Below the pieces are notes generated by a model. That model was not told the DNA's origin and made no database searches. It worked only from the letters and a program-made list of their open reading frames with translations. The translations under genes and the position numbers were made by a program. A stretch of DNA of 28,365 nucleotides from an uncultured Oscillospiraceae bacterium. GTDB lineage: Bacteria; Bacillota; Clostridia; Oscillospirales; Oscillospiraceae. Position 1 is the first letter of the stretch. Every line of letters starts with the position of its first letter. Below are positions 25,116-28,365 of this stretch, piece after piece. The stretch lies in assembly GCA_934591815.1 (NCBI GenBank), contig CAKTPV010000022.1, positions 1-28,365 of the forward strand, written 5' to 3'.

Positions 25116-25553
25116 ATGAAGAAGTTTTTTAATGAATTCAAAGAGTTTGCCATGCGCGGCAACGTGATGGACATGGCCGTCGGCGTAGTCATCGGCGCCG
25201 CCTTCGGCAAGATCACCACCTCCCTGGTCAACGACGTGTTCATGCCCCTGATCGGCCTGCTCATCGGCGGCATCGATCTGGGTCAGCTGAACATCGTGCT
25301 GAAGCCGGAGGTGCTGGATGAGGCCGGCGAGGTGGTCACCGCCGCGGTGACGCTGGGACTGGGTACGTTCCTGTCCACCATCCTCGACTTTATTCTGGTG
25401 GCGTTCGTCATCTTCCTGGTGGTCAAGGCCATCAACAAGCTCCACGCACTGGGCAAGAAGGACGAGGAGCCCGAACCGGAGGAGCCTGAGGAGCCCACCG
25501 CTGAGGAGCTTCTCACCGAGATCCGTGATCTGCTGAAGGAACAGCAGAAATGA
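25116..25553 (+). CDS. mscL: Large-conductance mechanosensitive channel MscL
   Basis: 145-residue homopentameric channel that opens under membrane tension to release solutes during osmotic downshock. It starts with the amphipathic [27 protein letters not shown], the family signature, with the first membrane helix (about 15-45) and second helix (about 85-110). The periplasmic loop is followed by an acidic Pro/Glu-rich linker ([11 protein letters not shown]) and a C-terminal helical bundle. Length is typical. The stop overlaps the rsmG start (ATGA), so the two are coupled. Confidence 0.96.
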   Translation: MKKFFNEFKEFAMRGNVMDMAVGVVIGAAFGKITTSLVNDVFMPLIGLLIGGIDLGQLNIVLKPEVLDEAGEVVTAAVTLGLGTFLSTILDFILVAFVIFLVVKAINKLHALGKKDEEPEPEEPEEPTAEELLTEIRDLLKEQQK

Positions 25554-26248
25554 GGGACATACTGGTAAAGGGGCTGGCGCAGCTGGGTCTCAGCGACCGC
25601 GCCGTGCCGCAGCTGGAGGCCTACGCCTCCCTGCTGCTGGAGAAAAACAAGGTGATGAACCTGACGGCCATCACCGCGCCGCAGGAGGTGGCCACGCTGC
25701 ACCTGCTGGACTGTGCCGCCCTGCTGACCATGGCTGACCTGCGGGGCAAGCGCGCCATCGACGTCGGCACCGGCGCCGGCTTCCCCGGTATGGTGCTGCG
25801 GATCATGGAGCCGGACTTCGACCTGACGCTGCTGGACAGTCTGGGCAAGCGCGTCGACTTCCTCCGGGAGGTCTGCGCGTCCCTGTCGCTGGAACGGGTG
25901 GACTGCGTCCACGCCCGCGCCGAGGAATTTGCCGCCGATCACCGCCAGCAGTACGATGTGGCTATGTCCCGCGCCGTCGCCAACCTCAATGTGCTGTGTG
26001 AGCTGGCGCTGCCGCTGATCAAGGTGGGCGGGCAGTTCCTGGCCATGAAGTCCGTGTCCTCCGACGAGGAGATCCGGGGCGCACGGGGCGCCATCGGACA
26101 GCTGGGCGGCCGCATCGCGGATATCCGGGACTACACCGTGCCGGAGACGCAGGTACGCCACCGGCTGGTGGTCATCGAAAAGGTCAAGGACACCCCCGCC
26201 ATCTATCCCCGCAGCTTTGCCCGCATCAAAAAAGCGCCGCTGAAATAG
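25550..26248 (+). CDS. rsmG: 16S rRNA m7G527 methyltransferase RsmG
   Basis: 232-residue SAM-dependent methyltransferase (GidB) that makes N7-methylguanosine at 527 of 16S r[25 protein letters not shown] is the typical N-terminal segment and [17 protein letters not shown] is the SAM-binding motif; [22 protein letters not shown] is the conserved acceptor region. Length is normal. It overlaps mscL by 4 nt. In most Firmicutes it adjoins mnmG and noc near oriC; here mnmE and noc are over 14 kb away and mnmG is absent. Confidence 0.96.
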   Translation: MRDILVKGLAQLGLSDRAVPQLEAYASLLLEKNKVMNLTAITAPQEVATLHLLDCAALLTMADLRGKRAIDVGTGAGFPGMVLRIMEPDFDLTLLDSLGKRVDFLREVCASLSLERVDCVHARAEEFAADHRQQYDVAMSRAVANLNVLCELALPLIKVGGQFLAMKSVSSDEEIRGARGAIGQLGGRIADIRDYTVPETQVRHRLVVIEKVKDTPAIYPRSFARIKKAPLK

Positions 26249-26274
26249 CAGCATCACCCGGAAAGGAGGGTCAC

Positions 26275-27012
26275 ATGGGAAAGATCATCGCCGTTGTCTC
26301 CGGCAAGGGCGGCACCGGCAAAACATCCTTCACCGCCAACACCGGACTGGCACTGGCGTCGCTGGGGCAGCGGGTCCTGTGCATGGACTGCGACATCACC
26401 CTGCGGAATCTGGATCTGGCGCTGGGACTCAGCGATCAGGCGCTGATGGACTTCTCCGACGTGCTGGCCCAGCGCTGCACGCTGGAGCAGGCCGTGGTGA
26501 CCCACCGGCAGTACCCCACGCTGGATCTGCTGACCGCGCCTATGGCGGACAAGCCTCTGCCGCTGACGGTACGGCAGCTGGCGGCGCTGGCCCGGGAGAT
26601 ACGGGAGCGGTATGACTGGTGCCTGATGGACGCCCCCGCCGGACTGGGGCAGGGCTTCAAGATGGCCGCCTGCATGGCCGATCAGGTCATCGTGGTCACC
26701 ACCACCGACATTTCCGCCATGCGGGACGCCCAGCGCACCGCCATGGAGCTGTCTTCCTTCCCCGCCAATGCAGTGCATCTGGTGGTGGGCCGCGTCTCCC
26801 GCAAAATGCTGCGGACGCTGCATACCACCATCGACGACGCCATCGACACCGCCGGGCTGCCCCTGCTGGGCGTTGTTCCGGAGGACGAGGACGTCCCCTA
26901 CTGCCTCAATCGCGGGCTGGTACTGCGGGAGCGCAACTACTACGCCGCCCGCGCCTACGAAAACATCGCCAAACGCATCATGGGCCGCAAGACGCCCCTG
27001 ATGAAGATATAA
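26275..27012 (+). CDS. minD: Septum-site ATPase MinD
   Basis: 245-residue ParA-superfamily ATPase that positions the division site through MinC at the membrane. Deviant Walker A is SGKGGTGKTSFTAN; the following MDCDITLRNLDLALGL matches the MinD signature DxDxxLRNLD, and GVVPEDEDVPYCLNRG is the MinD C-terminal region. The last residues (ENIAKRIMGRK) form a short basic amphipathic helix suited to membrane targeting. Start ATG 26275 has an AAAGGAGGG site. No minC or minE lies in the window. MinD rather than Soj: the LRNLD motif decides, and a separate Soj is present. Confidence 0.88.
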   Translation: MGKIIAVVSGKGGTGKTSFTANTGLALASLGQRVLCMDCDITLRNLDLALGLSDQALMDFSDVLAQRCTLEQAVVTHRQYPTLDLLTAPMADKPLPLTVRQLAALAREIRERYDWCLMDAPAGLGQGFKMAACMADQVIVVTTTDISAMRDAQRTAMELSSFPANAVHLVVGRVSRKMLRTLHTTIDDAIDTAGLPLLGVVPEDEDVPYCLNRGLVLRERNYYAARAYENIAKRIMGRKTPLMKI

Positions 27013-27033
27013 CAGAGAAAGGAGCGCCCCCCT

Positions 27034-27450
27034 ATGAATATCGCTTTGATGGCGCACGACAACAAAAAAGAACTGATGGTTCAGTTCTGCACCGCCTACT
27101 GCGGCATTTTAGCCAAGCACACCCTGTGCGCCACGGCTCGTACCGGCCAACAGATCGCGGACGCCACCGGTCTGACCATCCATCGTTTCCTCTCCTTCTC
27201 CCACGGCGGCGGCCAGCAGATCGCGGCCCGCATCGCCTACAATGAGATCGATATGGTTCTGTGCTTCAGCGACCCCAATCAGAAGACCGTCGACGAGGAT
27301 ATCACCTATATCTCCCGGCTGTGCGACAAGAACAACATCCCCTTCGCCAGCAACCTCGCCACCGCCGAAATGCTGGTGCTGGGTCTGGATCAGGGCTATC
27401 TGGATTGGCGCGACATCGTCAATCCCAAGAACAAGCCCTTTACCGCGTAA
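27034..27450 (+). CDS. Methylglyoxal synthase-like protein lacking catalytic Asp and His
   Basis: 138-residue MGS-fold protein. MAHDNKK with His8-Asp9, ATARTG (Thr34, Thr37) and Ser54 match the substrate-phosphate region of methylglyoxal synthase. However, the motif GGDQQ reads GGGQQ, so Gly60 replaces the catalytic base (E. coli Asp71). Asp87 stands where E. coli has His98; the offset of 11 residues holds without gaps. Asp80 (E. coli Asp91) is kept. Canonical conversion of dihydroxyacetone phosphate to methylglyoxal is therefore doubtful; a ligand-binding role is possible. The minD-mgsA pairing is common in Clostridia, so it is most likely a diverged mgsA orthologue. Start ATG 27034 has an AAAGGAG site. 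Confidence 0.82.
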   Translation: MNIALMAHDNKKELMVQFCTAYCGILAKHTLCATARTGQQIADATGLTIHRFLSFSHGGGQQIAARIAYNEIDMVLCFSDPNQKTVDEDITYISRLCDKNNIPFASNLATAEMLVLGLDQGYLDWRDIVNPKNKPFTA

Positions 27451-27458
27451 AGACCGCC

Positions 27459-27487
27459 TTGACAACCGGCGGAGAATCGCCTATTAT
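27459..27487 (+). promoter_or_regulatory. Promoter of the T-box-hisS operon
   Basis: A perfect TTGACA (27459-27464), 17-bp spacer and TATTAT (27482-27487) form the best promoter in the window. Transcription would start near 27491-27495, just before the T-box stem I. It begins 9 nt after the mgsA-like stop. Confidence 0.88.
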
Positions 27488-27490
27488 AAA

Positions 27491-27730
27491 GGGTAACCGC
27501 GTTGAATTTGCAGGAGTAACCCGCACAACGCCGCCAGCAGAGAGGTGCGCCGCCGGCTGAGAGCGCACTGCGGCAGAACGGGCCAAGACAGCAGACGAGC
27601 GGGGATGGAAACATCCACGGCGCGCTCCCCGTAACAGGAGCAGAAAGGGCCGCACGGCGGCTGAAATTGGGTGGCACCACGAAGTGTTTCAACGCTCTCG
27701 TCCCAACGCAAGGGGACGGGAGCGTTTTTT
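27491..27730 (+). promoter_or_regulatory. T-box leader, probably tRNA-Asp responsive
   Basis: The T-box core GGGTGGCACCACG is at 27669-27681, within an antiterminator whose lower stem is TGAAA (27662-27666) with TTTCA (27687-27691). Stem I has the AGTA loop element at 27515-27518, the AG-rich bulge AGAGAG at 27539-27544 and a distal hairpin GTGCGC/GCGCAC (27545-27568). By position after the CCCG/CGGG helix, the specifier is best read as GAC (27587-27589), an Asp codon. The variable base in TGGC is C, which pairs with discriminator G73 of tRNA-Asp or tRNA-Asn but not C73 of tRNA-His. Uncharged tRNA would allow read-through to hisS and whatever follows. The T-box call is firm; the specifier is inferred by hand. 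Confidence 0.92.
27691..27730 (+). terminator. T-box regulated terminator
   Basis: A 14-bp stem (27691-27704 with 27713-27726, one U-G pair) and an 8-nt loop is followed by a T-run to 27730. The 5' arm overlaps the antiterminator by one base, so the two structures compete. Confidence 0.9.
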
Positions 27731-27771
27731 GATACCCCCTACACGCCGTGACACCGAAAAAGGAGAACCGT

Positions 27772-28245
27772 ATGCAAAAAGTGATCGAGCTTATCCAGAC
27801 CCACACCTATGACTTCTTCATCCCCCTGACGGCGCTGGCCCTGCTGCGGCTGGGTCTGTGTCTGGCACAGCTGAAAAAGACCGCCTCCATCCGAAAAAAG
27901 AAGGGCGTCTACCACGCCGTGCGGGGACATTACACCGAGATCGGCGTGTGGCTGGGCGTCCTGCCCGCCTGCGTGCTGGGGCTGGCGCTGCCCAAGCTGT
28001 GGTATGCGTGGCTGGCGCTGGGCGTCGCCGCCGGCATCGTCGCCGGCAAGGCCGGTCAGAAGAAGGGTACGGAGCTGGACGGCATCTACCGCGAGGTGGC
28101 GTGGGAGCTGAAGCACGAGGCGGAGGCCGAGGCTGCACGGGAGGCAGCGTCCCACACGCTGGAGGGCGGCGCGGCCGCCATCGAGTGCCGCCATGCCGAT
28201 GAAACGGAACACAATGAGGACAAAGGAGAGACAGAAAATGGCTAA
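27772..28245 (+). CDS. Small two-helix membrane protein of unknown function
   Basis: 157-residue protein I do not recognise. Two hydrophobic segments (about 18-35 and 55-88, the latter possibly a hairpin of two helices) flank a basic loop (KKTASIRKKKG). The C-terminal half is a charged helix rich in Glu and Ala, followed by a polar tail. Start ATG 27772 has an AAAGGAG site; the frame is open for 8 codons upstream without support. It lies between the T-box and hisS, so its expression should follow aminoacyl-tRNA status. The stop overlaps the hisS start by 8 nt. No signal peptide or known domain is evident. Confidence 0.8.
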   Translation: MQKVIELIQTHTYDFFIPLTALALLRLGLCLAQLKKTASIRKKKGVYHAVRGHYTEIGVWLGVLPACVLGLALPKLWYAWLALGVAAGIVAGKAGQKKGTELDGIYREVAWELKHEAEAEAAREAASHTLEGGAAAIECRHADETEHNEDKGETENG

Positions 28246-28365
28246 AATGACACCCCGCACCCTGTCGGGCTTTATGGAGCTGCTGCCCCAGCCGCAGCAG
28301 CAGATGGAGCGGATGATGGATATCCTCCGCCGGACGTACAGTCTGTACGGCTTCACGCCGCTGGA
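28238..28365 (+). CDS. hisS: Histidyl-tRNA synthetase, 3' partial
   Basis: Only the first 42 codons are present; the gene runs off the window. RTLSGFMELLPQPQQQMERMMDILRRTYSLYGFTPLD fits the N-terminus of class II HisRS, where the GxxDxLP-type motif (here GFMELLP) and the YGF-x-P segment are conserved. The related HisZ regulatory subunit cannot be excluded from so short a piece, but T-box control and the absence of his biosynthesis genes favour HisRS. Start ATG 28238 has an AAAGGAGAG site and overlaps the upstream gene by 8 nt. Confidence 0.82.
   Translation, partial: MAKMTPRTLSGFMELLPQPQQQMERMMDILRRTYSLYGFTPL

Noticed and set aside
27561..27570. CAC in the T-box leader as a histidine specifier
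   Set aside because: It is inside the distal stem I helix, paired with GTG, not in the specifier loop, and the T-box base C does not fit tRNA-His C73.
27575..27582. AAC or CGG in AGAACGGG as the T-box specifier
   Set aside because: These bases lie above the CCCG/CGGG helix rather than opposite the AGTA element; possible, but the GAC reading fits the geometry better.

Overview
The window is an ordinary, gene-dense stretch of a GC-rich bacterial chromosome. The gene set points to an anaerobic, low-GC-lineage Firmicute (Bacillota, Clostridia) that has become GC-rich. Evidence includes an Rnf complex in clostridial order, Noc plus Soj/Spo0J with Bacillus-type parS sites, DnaD/DnaI-type primosome proteins, a VanW-family protein and a T-box leader. 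Family-level placement near Oscillospiraceae (Oscillibacter/Flavonifractor-like) is my inference from GC content and protein style, not from a search. There are no rRNA or tRNA genes, CRISPR arrays, insertion sequences or phage genes.

Layout. (1) 1-3437, plus strand: end of rnfD, then rnfG-rnfE-rnfA-rnfB, closed by a strong terminator. (2) 3538-6881, plus: mnmE, a DegV protein and prmA, closed by a terminator. (3) 6933-12844, minus: a dnaD-like gene and a dnaI-like helicase loader with their own terminator; then noc and a vanW-type gene with a terminator; then a divergent alanine racemase with its own promoter. (4) 13055-21884, plus, from a divergent promoter region: zapA, a U32 peptidase-family protein, dut, maf, mreC, mreD, mrdA (PBP2) and a cytosolic GH13 enzyme. 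This is mainly a cell-shape and division block. (5) 21892-23707: a chromosome-partition module of two parS sites, soj, spo0J and a third parS. (6) 23727-27450: serS, mscL, rsmG, minD and an MgsA-like protein. (7) 27459-28365: promoter, T-box leader, a small membrane protein and the start of hisS.

Together the genes cover redox-driven ion pumping (Rnf), tRNA and ribosome modification (MnmE, RsmG, PrmA), replication initiation (DnaD/DnaI), chromosome segregation and nucleoid occlusion (Soj, Spo0J, parS, Noc), division-site control (ZapA, MinD) and wall elongation (MreC, MreD, PBP2). Many of these are normally found near oriC or in the mre-min cluster. Here both blocks are present but scattered and interleaved.

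I did not find a wholly new system. The observations most worth checking are: an MgsA-like protein that lacks the catalytic Asp and His; a parS site built into the stem of a transcription terminator; a T-box whose specifier and acceptor-pairing base both suggest tRNA-Asp although the gene downstream is hisS; a MinD without MinC or MinE; and an unusual SerRS motif 3.
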